Source: Macrocystis pyrifera (taxonomy: Eukaryota > Sar > Phaeophyceae > Laminariales > Laminariaceae). Taken from it: 64,000 nt of DNA. The notes under the pieces were generated by a model. It was not told the origin of the DNA and did no database searches. It worked only from the letters and a program-made list of their open reading frames with translations. The stretch lies in NCBI GenBank assembly GCA_031763025.1, contig JASSKH010000022.1:12243581-12307580 (forward strand). Direction: 5' to 3'. The translations under genes and the position numbers were made by a program. This document shows positions 25,839 to 36,819 of the stretch, piece after piece (position 1 is the first letter of the stretch; each line of letters begins with the position of its first letter).

Positions 25839-28803
25839 TAGCGCCGGCAGCGATACCGCGCCCCCCACCCCCACCCCCTTTCGCGCGGCCCTTCCCCAGT
25901 CTCCGCAAAGCCTGGACCACGGTCTCCTCCTCCAGCAGAAGCGGGATCAGGGCCTCTCGCATCTCCGCCGTGCCCATCAAGGACAGGGGATCCGCACCGC
26001 CGCTGAGCGGGTCGGCCGTGGCCGATGATGCCGCCTCTCCGTCCGCGGGGGCGGCGGCAGCCTTGGGCTTCCTGTTCTCGGCCGTTCAAGCCGACGTTGT
26101 CCCGGTAGCCAGAGGCGTGTTTTTGCACACCGATAGACGGTTCAAACACAGGCGGAAAGAAAGAAAGAAAAAAGGGTATTGCGCAGAGGGGCAGTAGGGG
26201 GGGCGGGAATAAATAGGGGTTGTACACGTAAGCCATCCTGGCAAATACACGGAATACGAGGACGCGTTCCGGCCTGGTTTTGAGAATTAAAAGGAAAGGA
26301 AAAGGGCATGGTAGTACAAGGGACACATCCAACACCCCCCGCTCCGTCTCAAAAGGGATGCGTGGTCACTGGTCGAATGCCTAAGGCGAGCAACCAGCGA
26401 GTACGCCCCCCTCCCTCCTCATCGTTCCCTCCTTCATGTAGTGGTCACTGGTCGAATGACTAAGGCGAGCAACAAGTGAGCACGCCCCCCTCCCTCCCAT
26501 TCCCTCCTTCATGTGATGGATAAACTCGGGACAACCAACCACGCCGCTCGTTCTCTCCACGCGAAGGGAACGAGAGGGAGGCGCCAAGCGCTGTTGGCGC
26601 ACGTGAGAGGCGCGCGTCAAAAACCGCGCACGTCTACTGAGGGGAACCATAGTAAATAGGACCCAAATATTTTTGGTAAAAAAAGGTAAATATATGGGTT
26701 TTCGTGTGTACCGTAGGTCCTGTTTAATAGGGTCCCCCGTAATAATACCACACTACTGACCCAATAAAATGTGCCCGTTCAGCACCGGAGCTTGGGGGCA
26801 GAAAAAACCGACCAAGAAACTGCAAAACGTGTCTTGGAATTATATTACTACGGGGGACCATAGTAAACAGGACCTGCGGTACACACAAAAACCAATATAT
26901 TTCTGGATTTTTACTAACAATATTTGGCCCTATTTACCATGGCCCCCCGTAATAGGAATGTTTAGGTATCAAAAAAACGATGATTCAAATAGAGCATCCT
27001 TATTCCTCTCTCTAATCTTGATTATCAATTACCGTATTATTTTATGTATGTTCCATCACCTCGTGCTGGCGGCGCCGATAGCTTCCTCCATGGTGCCCTC
27101 GTCCATCTCGGCGAGCCACGCATCTCGCTCCTCCTCCTCTTTCTGTAAGCGTTCGCCGTCGTCAACGCCGCCGCCGCAGGGCGCAGATCAACCAACACGG
27201 GTACCGACGCAAACGGGGTACCGACGGAAACGGGTACCGACGAAAACGAGTATCGATGGGAATGGGTATCGACGGAAACGGTATAGGAGAACACGGGTAC
27301 CGACGGAAATGAGTACCGACGAAAGGGGCATATGCCCACGGAAGCGTCTACAGACGAACACGGGTACCGACGGAAACGGGTCCCAATAAAAATGGTAGCG
27401 ATCACAATGGACACCGACGGAAACGGGTCCGACGGATACATACACGCACGGACACGGATGGAAACGGACACTGACGGGAAAAAGTGCAGAGAGTGGGGGT
27501 TAGGCAAGCGCGAGCTCACGCATAAAAACACTTGCTAACCAAGGTGTCGATTGGCGGTCTAGTTTAGGTCCGTCAAGGCCTCTTTAGACTCAACATATTA
27601 GTTTTAGTGTGGGGAGTTCCACCACACGGCTTCTCGTTAAGGGGCAAGAGTGTCATCAACCAAGGCATCATGCTTTTCCTGCCAGGATATCATATGACAG
27701 GCACAGCAGTCAGTTAACGGTTATCATACCTTCCACACGAACATTCCATTCACATAAATAAGCGTAACCGCAATACGAGAGCTTGCTCGCAAGCAAGGCC
27801 ATCATCCATCATACGGCAGGCACGCGCAACATTTACAAGCGGTCACCTTCCACACGAAGTTTCCGTTGGTGTCGAAGTAGCCCATGTCCCGCTCGTTGCG
27901 AAGGTTGAACGGCTCGATCGGGTCTCCCGCCTCGTTCGTCTGCCGCGATAGGGATAAGATTGACCGAAAATCAAGGTGGTGGGGGTGGGGGTGCGACGTG
28001 GGTGAAAGGAGGGGAAGGGGAGGGGGGACATATACTTCTCCACCCGCCTATGCTACCCCTCTTCGCGGCTGAAAACGACGGGGAATATGGCGAGAGTGAC
28101 CACGAGGGAACGCACAGGCACAACAGCACGCCTTCCTGGCCTGGGTGAGAAACGTGAAGAATGTTTTCAGTCGCCACAACTCGAGCATTCCTCGAGCATT
28201 CCTATATTCGTTCATCCCTCCCTCCCTTCCTCCCGTCTCCTCCCTCCCCCCTCCCCATTCTCCCTCTCTCCTTCTTTCCTTCACTTTCCCTTCCTCCTCC
28301 CCTCCCTTCACAACCCGTCTAATCCTTTCCCCCTCCCCTCTTTCCCTTCCACCTCCCACCCACCCCCCCCTGTCCTCCCGACCCGCTCCCTCCCTCCCTC
28401 CCTCCCTCCCTCCCTCCCTCCCTTCCAAACCACACCGCGCCTACACCACGCCGCAGCCTAACAGGTCTCACCCGCTCGTAATGTTCGTCCTCCTCCTCTT
28501 CCCCGTGGACCTCTTCCACCATGCGGCGGCCGGTAGCCCCATCATCGTCGTCGTCATCATCGTCATCGTCCACACCCTCGACATCCTCAAAGCCACCACC
28601 GCCGCTCCGCTTAACCTTCGTCCTCCCCTTCCCCCTGCCCCCTCGCCTCCCCTTTTCCTCCTCCTCCTCTTCTTCCTCTTCTTCCTCCTCCTCCTCCTCC
28701 TCACTATCACCAGGCCTTCCGCGTCTCGAGCCACCACCACCGCTACCACCACCTCCGGGCGGTCGTCGCCTCGTTGATCTAGAATCGCCTCCTCTTTCCT
28801 CTT
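22159..28803 (-). CDS. CD2BP2: CD2BP2/LIN1-like U5 snRNP 52K protein with GYF domain, 5' end missing
   Basis: Homologue of CD2BP2 (yeast LIN1/Snu40), a component of the U5 snRNP and tri-snRNP; expected to be nuclear. Exons on the minus strand, 5' to 3': 28803-28472, 27939-27847, 27142-27060, 26071-25781, 25320-24923, 24047-23872, 23246-23187, 22452-22159. Splice phases agree at all seven junctions. Landmarks: acidic stretch with FEDVEGVDDDD, then PIEPFNLRNERDMGYFDTNG, RDAWLAEMDEG, EEETVVQALRRLG, a polyalanine tract, RLTDLADGLLQAGQHDVYQQ, and the GYF domain split over two exons (YFEYRGKDGNVHGPYG, then WAQQ/GYFDGDQAVMM). It ends DDIDWSLH-stop, like the family's IDFDLY end. The intron after WAQQ starts with GC (CAG/GCGAGT). 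No ATG opens the first exon seen; an acceptor (cacacag) at 28804 implies an upstream exon I could not find. Introns carry four MITEs, minisatellites and a C-rich polypyrimidine tract. Confidence 0.9.
22684..22792 (-). mobile_element. TIR MITE family A, copy 3
   Basis: TTACGGGGGGCCATAGTAAA ... TATGGTCCCCCGTAATA. In the last intron of the CD2BP2-like gene, left of a TAC microsatellite and inverted relative to copy 4. Confidence 0.9.
22850..23030 (+). repeat. TAC microsatellite between two inverted MITEs
   Basis: About 60 units of CTA/TAC with some TGC and CAC. Its poly-Tyr frame is not a protein. Confidence 0.9.
23041..23149 (+). mobile_element. TIR MITE family A, copy 4
   Basis: TATTTCGGGGGGCCATAG ... 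ACTATGGTCCCCCGTAATA. Forms an inverted pair with copy 3 in the same intron. Confidence 0.9.
23700..23852 (+). repeat. Poly-C-tailed repeat family, truncated copy
   Basis: G-rich start, GTGTACTCATGTCATGCATG, GGGACGGAGTCGG, CAGGCAGACATTGCTTGCA. Ends 20 bp from an exon boundary of the CD2BP2-like gene. Confidence 0.8.
26340..26500 (-). repeat. Two partial copies of the poly-C-tailed repeat family
   Basis: GCTCCGTCTCAAAAGGGATG, GTGGTCACTGGTCGAATG, AAGGCGAGCAACCAGCGAG, then TACGCCCCCC; a second partial unit follows. In an intron of the CD2BP2-like gene. Confidence 0.7.
26636..26745 (+). mobile_element. TIR MITE family A, copy 5
   Basis: Left end eroded (GAGGGGAACCATAG), right end GGGTCCCCCGTAATA. 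In an intron of the CD2BP2-like gene, paired with inverted copy 6. Confidence 0.85.
26846..26954 (-). mobile_element. TIR MITE family A, copy 6
   Basis: TACTACGGGGGACCATAG ... CCATGGCCCCCCGTAATA. Inverted relative to copy 5, about 100 bp apart. Confidence 0.9.
27196..27480 (+). repeat. 18-bp minisatellite (GGTACCGACGGAAACG) in an intron
   Basis: About 14 copies of ACGGGTACCGACGGAAAC in the intron between exons 2 and 3 of the CD2BP2-like gene. Confidence 0.85.
27536..27665. repeat. ~130-bp element related to 16786-16925
   Basis: Shares TTTTAGTGTGGGGAGTTCCA and AAGGGGCAAGAGTGTCATCA; ends CTAACCAAGG / CATCAACCAAGG. In an intron of the CD2BP2-like gene. Confidence 0.5.
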
Positions 28804-28904
28804 CTGTGTGCGGGCGGGTGGGAGGGAGGGCGGGTGGACGGAAGGCATGACGATTTGGGCGGGGTTCGGAAAGGACAAGAAGCAAAACACGCAACGCGGC
28901 AGGT

Positions 28905-29215
28905 GACAGTGGCAGCGGGAAGTGAGCAGTGACAGTAGCAGGAAGTGGCAGTTGGCAGTGGCAGCAACAGCGGCAGTAGAAGCAGAGGCAGAGGCAGTGG
29001 TAGTGGCAATGGCAGTAGAGGCAGTGGTAGTGGCAATGGCAGTAGAGGCAGTGGCAGTGGAAGTGACAGTAATTGCAGTGACAGTAGCAGTGGCAGTAGT
29101 TGCCGTGACAGTGGCAATGCCAGTAGTTGCAGTGACAGTGGCAGCGGTAGTAGTTGCAGCGACAGTGGCAGTGGCAGTAGTTGCAGTGACAGTGGCAGTG
29201 GCAATGCTATTAGAG
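28905..29215 (+). repeat. GGCAGT hexamer minisatellite
   Basis: Repeats of GGCAGTGGCAGTAG and GTTGCAGTGACAGTGGCAG upstream of the CD2BP2-like gene. Confidence 0.85.
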
Positions 29216-29239
29216 GCAAGAGACGATGGCGGCGGGGGC

Positions 29240-29525
29240 GGCGAAAACAGGCAGCAAAACCAGCAGAAACAGGATCAACAGACCAGAAGAACAGCCGAGC
29301 AGTAGCGCAGTAAAACAGCAGCAGGGCAGCCGCAGGACAGCAGCAGAGCTCAACAGAGTAGCCGGGCAGTTGAGCAACAGGGCAGCAGAGCAAGAGAAGC
29401 ACGTAGGACAACCGGACAGTAGAGCAGCAGAACAGCATAACAACGGCAGAGCAGCAGCAGAACAGCAGCAGAGCAGTAGAACAGCTAAGCAGCAAAGCAG
29501 CATGGCAGCCGGGCGGCAGAGCAGC
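29240..29525 (+). repeat. CAG-rich degenerate repeat
   Basis: Irregular CAGCAGAACAGC-type units; reading frames on both strands are low complexity only. Confidence 0.75.
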
Positions 29526-30280
29526 CGAGGCAGACCCTAAAATCGGCATACACTGGTCCTATAGAAGGGTGTGAAGATATGTCACTGTAGACCCGCCGTA
29601 CACTGAGGGGAGTCTGGCTCGCCCTTGACGCAGTCCGGTCCGGCAAAAGAAAAGCTCCTGTAGGTTGTCGAGTATACTGGGGTGCTCGGTGTCGAGATAA
29701 TTACGTGAAGACGAGTAGTACGTGCCGGTATAGAAAACAGGGCATGCTATCCCCCAATGGTTTCCAGCTCGATAGGCGCCTGGCTCCATCCGATACGGCA
29801 ACACGATAGTATGTATGCGCCCTGAGAACCCTTCCATCATGAGCGCCCATCAACAAACCGATCCCGGCCCTGCCCATCACACCAGAGAGGGTACTGGACA
29901 CGCTAGCGACTGATCCAAGAGCTTGGACACGCCCGCTGGTTGGAACTATTGCCGGTAGATTTGATCTTCACTTGGGGATTGGAGAGAGTTTCGGGTTTTT
30001 GCGCTACTGCCGGTCAAGAGAAAACCAAGTCGTGAGGGCCGGCACTGACGGGGCCACAGCACGTTCGGCCAGGGCAGGAACACGAGTGGTGGCCGCGGCG
30101 ACACTGGCCGCCAACACGTAGGCCTTGGAGAGAGGAGAATAGCGTGGGAGCGCGAAGCAGAGTCTCCGCCTGAGAGCGGAGCAAAGGGACTCCACGAAGG
30201 ACTCTACCGCCTCCGGCAGGAAAAAATGGGACAGTTTTGATTAAAAAAATGCCCTCTCTCTTCGAGTATATTTCAATTTG

Positions 30281-30700
30281 ATACTCGGTAGAGTGTCCCC
30301 CTTCCCCCTCCCCCTTTTCGTATTTAGGAAACCGGCTCGAACGGCCGCCGTCGTTTTTCCACCGCCCATCCCGGCTTCTCTAGAGTCAGCGGCGGGGCCG
30401 TAGGGTACCGGGCCGCCAGCGACCCTCCCACCTTCGGCGATCGGTCGTTTGGGAACCGACAGATTGCGCGCGACCAACAGCCAGCAGCCAGCATAGGCTG
30501 GCGGGCTGCTGGTCGCGCGCGATCGGCCGTCCCACGAACGATCAATTCGCTGAAGATGGAAGGGTCACTAGCGGCCCGGTCCTCTACCGCCCCGCGCTAA
30601 CTCTAAAAGAAGCCGCGATGGGCGGTGGAAAAGCGACGGCGGCCATTCGAGCGAGTTTCTGAAATACGAATGGGGGGGGGGGGGGGGGCTCTACCGAGGG
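30281..30700. mobile_element. Foldback element, ~420-bp hairpin
   Basis: Ends CTCGGTAGAG / CTCTACCGAG. The arms (~200 bp) contain GGCCGCCGTCG, TTTTCCACCGCCCAT and GCGCGCGACCA and their complements; the loop near 30493 is a few bases. Arms differ at scattered sites. A C-rich tract at the left end faces a G run at the right end. Confidence 0.85.
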
Positions 30701-31361
30701 AAACTCCGGGGAATACCGCGTGTGCTACAATGGCAGACGGTTTCAAGGAGGTATTTTTTTTTTTTGCAACATGTTCGGCGCTTTCTTCTGCCTGATTTTG
30801 GGGATCCGTGCAAACAAGGGTTTCGAGGGCCACAAGGGTGTGTGATCCAGATGGGGGTTGGGGGTCAACCGAGTAAGGAACTCGAACTCGAAGCGGACCG
30901 ACATTTTACACCACTTCTTGCGAGAGCTTGCCGAGCTGGGAGAGGTTTGAAATCTCGCATGTATGATCCAACTCCAAGCAAGCTGATTTATTGACTGAAC
31001 CCCTTGGTGAGGATGCCTTCCGTCTCCAGAGCAACTTACCGGGCGGTCCAGCCAACTTACTGCCCATATGCGTACGAGTACGCAGTGTTTGTCCATTGTG
31101 CTATTTTTGCTGTCTCGCGAGGAAGACGAAAAGGGTTGCCTCTGAGGTGTACTGGTACAGCAAAAAGTGGTATTTATCACACCGGTACGCCAAAGCGGAG
31201 AACGCGGCGTTCCCTCAGAATCCACGCGAGGACAAATACCAGGTACCTGACACGAAAAGTACATGTACATATCATATGCACGAGCCATGTACTTCGTACT
31301 GGTATGGGTGGTATGCTGTTGCGTTATGTGTGTTCGATATAGCTTGTCTCGCCGATCAGCC

Positions 31362-31470
31362 TATTACGGGGGGGCATAGTAAATAGGACCAAATATTGTT
31401 AGTAAAAATAAAGAAATATATGGGTGTTTGTGTGCACCGTAGGTCCTATTAACTATGATCCCCCGTAATA
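31362..31470 (+). mobile_element. TIR MITE family A, copy 7
   Basis: TATTACGGGGGGGCATAG ... ACTATGATCCCCCGTAATA, about 270 bp before the copia element. Confidence 0.9.
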
Positions 31471-31739
31471 GCAATAAGTCATGGTTACATACGGTGCGTC
31501 ACGTAGGTACGGTTAAAGATATTGTCTCGTGGAATCACCTACGAGCAGTCTCACGGGTATGTCCGAGCAAGCCCTGCATGAGGAGGTTTCTGGTATTCGG
31601 CTCCGAGTAGTTGCTTCACGAAAAGTGGAGAGTTTGACCCACATGCTCACTCCACTTTTCCTTTCCCCCTCCTGATTCGTTTACCTCTTTCCGGGCCGAC
31701 ATAGTAAAGACATATTACACTATCTTCTTCGCGACTGCG

Positions 31740-31864
31740 TGTAGCAGTGGCTAGCTTATTGCAGCCTACTATAGTGTGGCTGTGGCAGCATGTATATTAA
31801 GGTTAGGGTCAGGGTGGCTGTTGGAGCGGGGACCCATTCATCGCATATCATCGCTACTTGAACA
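31740..31864 (+). repeat. Candidate 5' LTR of copia element
   Basis: Begins TGTAGCAGTGGCTAGCTTA and ends CTTGAACA; it matches 36820-36938 with several small indels. It is short for a copia LTR, so a shared internal repeat is the alternative. Confidence 0.45.
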
Positions 31865-31898
31865 CGTTAACATAATTTTTCGAGCAAACAGCCTGATA

Positions 31899-33217
31899 AT
31901 GCCGGGTGGTGCGTCCGAAGCGGATGGGGCGTCCGTGCTGGATGACTGGATGACCTGGCCGGTCTCTTGAGGAAGCTGGCGGAGGACCGAAAAGAACATC
32001 AAGGTCGACGCGAGAGCGACCGGGAACTGCGACGTCAAGACGATGAACCATTGAGGACGCAGATTTTCGAGGAAATGGATCGAAGATACACTTCGGTTCG
32101 TGAGCTTGCGTCTGGTGGTACTGGTGAGCGGGTCGGAACCGCTACCAGTGCTGAGGAAGTGAGGGGAGTCAGCTCCAGTGGGAGTGTACCAGCTCTTGGT
32201 GAGGTAGTAGGCCTGCCCGGGAGTGGTACGAGTATCAGCGTAGATAGCCTTAGGGCTGAAGTTGGTTCTCGCGAATTTGGAAGCCTGAAGCAGTCGATTC
32301 CGAAGTTTAGTGGGAAACTAGAAGTTTTTCCACTGCTGTGGAAAGAACACTTCGAGGGGTTTACTTCTATGACTACGGGTGTATGCCGCCGTTCCTCGTA
32401 CTGTAGTCATGATACGATGATAGGTGACGTTTCGAAAGACAATCAACACTTTCTCTCGCAGGCGTTCAGTGAGGTACAGACTGAGACAGCTAGAGCAGCT
32501 TGGACTTGTCTGACGGAAAGCATTGTAAACCGTGACCTGCTTGTTGGAGTATTCGCAGCGAAATCACCTAGCGCTGGGTGGAGGATGTTGTGTGACTGGT
32601 TCTTGTCTGAAGCAATGGCAGAACAGGTCATGTGGTCGGTGGCGTATGATGCGGCAAAAAAGGAAAAAAAGGGAGAAGAGCCTATGAAATACTTTGGCCG
32701 GACTGACAAGATAGTAGGAGTACTCGCTTCCCTTGGTGTGAAAAAATCGGATGCTGACGTAAACCGCAAGACAATAATGTCACTAACCTCCGACTATGAA
32801 AACAGAGGAAAGAACGATCCTGTATCGTGAAGGCATCACACGCTCAGAAAATCGAAAGTATAATCCGACAAAGGTACCTCCGCATTCCCGCTTTAAAGAA
32901 CAAGAATGTGGGACAGGCCCTATATTCGAATGGAGCTGGCCGTGGTGGTCGCGCAGGTAGAGGAAACCACAGGAGAAACAGCAAGTCTAAGAAAAGAGGT
33001 GAAAAGGGTAGCGGTAGCAGCAATCCCCCAGCCCCCACGCAAGACCCCCCCCTCAGCGATCGACAAAGCGAAGGGAAAGTGCATCCGTTGCTTGGAGCCT
33101 GGGCACCACTGGAATCAGTGCAAGGCTCGCATTCCCCCTGCTCCAGAGCAGATATCAGGCGGAGGCGCGCAAGGCCAGAACAACAGCGGTGAGACGGTGC
33201 GTTGTCTTGCGAAATGA
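31899..33217 (+). pseudogene. Copia gag with CCHC zinc knuckle, frameshifted
   Basis: Starts at MPGGASEADGAS (31899). The frame is lost near 31970 and regained in the 31967-32830 frame (IPKFSGKLEVF, then a gag-like helical region). A second slip near 32850 passes to IESIIRQRYLRI, and a third reaches CIRCLEPGHHWNQC (C-x2-C-x4-H-x4-C) near 33082-33123. Gag packages element RNA; this copy needs three frame corrections, so it is dead. Confidence 0.75.
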
Positions 33218-33270
33218 TGCTTGATACGAATGCTGATTCGTGCAGTGAGGCACGTAGCGGAGACGTGGGA

Positions 33271-34311
33271 GAGAAGTGGATAGCAGACAGTGGTGCATCC
33301 TCTCACATGACTCACTCAGCTGACCTTTTGAGTGACGTAGGGCTGAGCGATGACAAAGGTCAGGATCGGTGACAACCATCTCATCGATGTAGTGGGGTAT
33401 GGCACACTGACTGTTGTATTCCCAGGAGATCTGACAGTCAACCTGTTGGGTGTGGCTTACGTGCCGAACATCGCGTTCAACTTATTTTCGCCGATGGCTG
33501 CTCATAAGCAGGGAGTAAGATTCACGACTGAAGAGGAAGGCTTGTGCATTTCTCTTTTCGACGGAAGGTTGAGGTTTGAAGGTGATGAATCTAGATATTC
33601 TGGATTCGCATGCAGGATTGAACCAGACGACGGTTATGTGCCATTCCCCTTGCTAACCCCCAACCCCCCTGGGGACGGTGCAGAATCTGGATGCGATTTC
33701 CCTCTGGCTTTTCCCGTGCTTGTCCCCGGTAGCAACGCATATACTGAGAGTGATGTAGACATCAATGTTTTCCACTGCGTGCATGGTCACTCGAACGAAC
33801 TACTGCTGAGAGAGACCGCTAAATTACTCGGCTGGAAACTGGTAGGAAAGCTAAGACCCTGTACGGGATGCTCTATGGCGAAAGGATACTGCAAGCCAAT
33901 CCCTAACAGCACTCACTCACGCGCGACAGAAAAGTTGGGAAGATTTTGCGTTGACTTGAGCGGACCTCAAGGAACGCCTTCCTTGTTGGGAAAGCGGTAT
34001 GTCATGCAGGTGAAGGACCACTACTCCCGCCACGCGTGGGTGTACTTTCTGAAGCATAAGTCGGATTTAGCGGACGCTTTTAGGAAGTTTTGGTCTGACG
34101 CGCGCGCGGACCGAGTACCCTCGAAGGTTGCGATTGTAAGATCTGACAACGGGGGGGAGTTCTTTGGTGGGGAATTTGGAGAAGTGTGTAAACAGTTTTG
34201 CATCAAGCAGGAGCTCACTGACGCCGACAGCCCAAAGCAGAACGGTGCTGCTGTAGAGAGGGCGCTGGGTATCATCCAGAACGCAGCGCTCGCAGCGTGT
34301 ATCCAAGCGTC
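33271..34311 (+). pseudogene. Copia protease and integrase, broken by frameshift and MITE
   Basis: The protease is seen as EKWIADSGASSHMTH at 33271, with the catalytic DSGA. A frame change follows near 33345. The next frame (33350-34333) runs VRIGDNHLIDV and VPNIAFNLFSP, then the HHCC zinc module (FHCVHGHSNEL ... CTGCSMAKGYC), then the integrase core with Asp in CVDLSGP, Asp in RSDNGGEF and Glu in NGAAVERAL. The DDE triad is therefore intact. The reading frame stops inside a 111-bp MITE that starts at 34312. Integrase would insert element cDNA into host DNA. Confidence 0.85.
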
Positions 34312-34422
34312 TATTGCAGGGGTCCATAGTTAACGGGACCAAATTTTGTTACTAAAAAAAGGCAATATATATAGTTTTTTTATGTACACCATAGGTCCTG
34401 TTAACTATGGACCCCCGTAATA
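34312..34422 (+). mobile_element. TIR MITE family A, copy 8, inside copia integrase
   Basis: TATTGCAGGGGTCCATAG ... ACTATGGACCCCCGTAATA. Copia coding sequence flanks both sides, so it inserted after the copia element. Confidence 0.92.
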
Positions 34423-34687
34423 TCAGCTTTCCCCACGCTCAACTTCCGCCGACTAAGTCCATGTGGGCGGAAGCGGTGCACTGGGCTACTGATGCCCTGA
34501 ATCACACCGCGACCACCGCTAATCCCGGAAACAAGTCGCTGCATGAAATGCGGCATGGGACTGCCGCACATGCTTCGCCACACCCGTTTACTTCGCCCAG
34601 CGTACTGTCGTTGGAAGCGCCCGCCGAAGTCGTTCCCAAGGGCCGAGAGCTGTTTTTACCTCGGGCCGGGCATCGACCACCCAAGTG
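34423..34687 (+). pseudogene. Continuation of copia integrase C-terminal region after the MITE
   Basis: Directly past the MITE the copia sequence resumes: FPHAQLPPTKSMWAEAVHW, then ALNHTATTANPGNKSLHEM, the usual post-integrase stretch (W.EA...A..L.NR.P). Removing the MITE restores a plausible join. After 34690 the sequence becomes a low-complexity linker with no clear frame up to about 35330. Confidence 0.65.
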
Positions 34688-35329
34688 ACTCTTTGCAGAT
34701 CCTCACGCGGGCGACACAAAGTGGGAGAGACCACGGACGTGACCTGGGAGACGACGCTCCATGCAGGAGCGCCGCCATACTCGCTGCCGGAGATGCCGGA
34801 GCAGGGAGGGGCGATGGAGCTGGGAGAAGATTCTGAGCCGAGAGGGACGGGTGATTATTCTTCCGCCCCGACGACTCCACCGCCGGCATTGGGGAGGGGA
34901 TTTCCTCACCAACTCCGTTCGGTGTCTCCGATTACTTAGGCTGGCGACGACTCCACTGCCGGTATTGGGGAGGGGAGTTCCACACCAACTCCGTGCGGTG
35001 TCTCCGATGACGTGGGCTGGCGACGATTTGCAATCTGAAGGTGTGGATCTGAACGATTCATCAACGGTCAGCAGCGAATCGCCCGACAGCGACTCTTCAT
35101 CTCGGGATGGGAGCCATGCGTCATCCTCTGACGATGGAGTCCCGACCCCCCGACTGCGGCCCGGACTGCTGCGCGCCAACTTGGAGCGCGCATGTCTGGA
35201 CCAGGTGATGATGAAGGGACTCGGGAGGGACGTACGAGAGCGCAGACCAGGGCGCCTAATCGGGAAGCGGCTGGGGGACTGATCGGTGCGATCGGACCCT
35301 GTGATGGAGGTCGCATATTCCAAGCGCTA

Positions 35330-36815
35330 CTGGCGGCGCAAGATGCAGGCGGTGAACCGACCAAGTTGCCGGATTGCCTTGTCAAGGAGGCGGAACCGGA
35401 ACCAACGCCGTACACCGCGGCGTGTTCGTCGAAGAATTCGAAGGTTTGGACGGAGGCGATGGAAGCGGAATTTGATGGACTAGAGGCCGCTATCACTTTT
35501 GCTGAGACTTCGGAATGTCCCGAGGGTAGCAATATTGTGGATTCAAAGCGGCTCTTGTAGTGGAAGGTTGACGAGCACTGTATGATTGATCGAGCCAAGG
35601 CGAGATTGGCAGCGAAGGGGTATAGCCAGGTAGAGGGAGTTGATTACTTAGATATTTTTGCCCCCACTGCATCAACCACGTCTGACAGGCTTGTAGCAGC
35701 AATGGCATGCAAACTTGACTGATATTTGAGGTACTTGGATGTTGATCAGGCTCATATCCACTCAGAGTTGAGTTACCGAAATTTGCTTGAGATTAACCCC
35801 TGGATGTGGGCGATTATCGGGTAAGGTAGTCCGACTAAACAAAGTTCTTTATGGGCTGAAGAGTGGTCGCTCGTGGTATAAGCTACAGCCATCAACCTTG
35901 GTAGAGTGTGGTTTTGAGCAGTGCATGGTAGACCCGTACGTGTTTCGACTGATCTTGAATGGCGAGGTCGTTGCGATGCTGGTGGTCCACGTGGATGACA
36001 TCAAGATCGCAGCCACCAAGGAATTCACGGATTCGGTAGTGGCGGATCTGAACAAGAGATTCCCTACGAAGCACCTTGGCGAGGTGACGTGGTACATGGG
36101 TAGCGAGTACAAGAAGGATCGTGAGCAGGGAACCTTGGAAATTTCGCAGACTCAACTTATTCGAAATGTTATCGAGCGTTTCGGTATCACCAAAACCGGC
36201 CCCATCCCCGCTTCTCCGCCGTTGGACCTTAGGCACGTGAGTGATCAGGACCCGGCGGTGGACGCAAGTCACCGCGAAATGGTGGTGAGTCTGATGTGGA
36301 TTGCGAATCAGACGAGGCCGGACATCGCCAATGCAGTACGGGCGGTTGCACGGTACTCACATGACTCTAAGCAAGTACCAGGTACACGTTAAGGCGGCTA
36401 GAGAGATTATCGAGTACCTGAGCGCTACGGCTCATTTGGGTTTGACGTTCAGAAGGGACAGCAAACTAGAGGAGGTGCAGTTGAAATACGACTTCGAGAC
36501 ATACGTGGACGCGGACTACGCGCACAAGGCCGACAGCAGTCGTTAGGTCTCTGGTGTGGCCGTCTGTTGCGGGGGTACACTTGTGTCGTGGCTTTCTAGG
36601 ACGCAGAAGTGCGTCACCTTATCCACTACAGAGGCAGAGTACGTGTGGTTATGGCAGACGGGGTGAAGGAAGGTCTTTACGTGAGAGGAGTTTCGGTTTT
36701 CCTGACGCCCAGTTTGGGGTCGCCAAGTATTGGAGCGTTCGAAGACAACAAAGGGGCTACAGACTTGGCCAAACACCCATTGTCCAACAGACAGCACATC
36801 GACGTAAGGTCACAC
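35330..36815 (+). pseudogene. Copia reverse transcriptase and RNase H, several stops
   Basis: RT starts around NSKVWTEAMEAEFDGLEAA (35430) and passes a stop before WKVDEH. KARLAAKGYSQVEGVDY follows, then VVRLNKVLYGLKSG, and LVVHVDDIKIAA with the catalytic Asp pair near 35990. RNase H shows TYVDADYAHKADSSR, a stop, GGTLVSWLSRTQKCVTLST and TEAEYV. The track to RNase H is cut by a 7-bp insertion (TACCAGG at 36376), which turns HDSKQV-HVKAAREI into a stop. At least four lesions are present. Confidence 0.85.
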
Positions 36816-36819
36816 TGCG

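Noticed and set aside
28945..29549. Ser/Gly and Val/Ala frames on both strands
   Set aside because: GGCAGT minisatellite and CAG repeat; all frames are low complexity.
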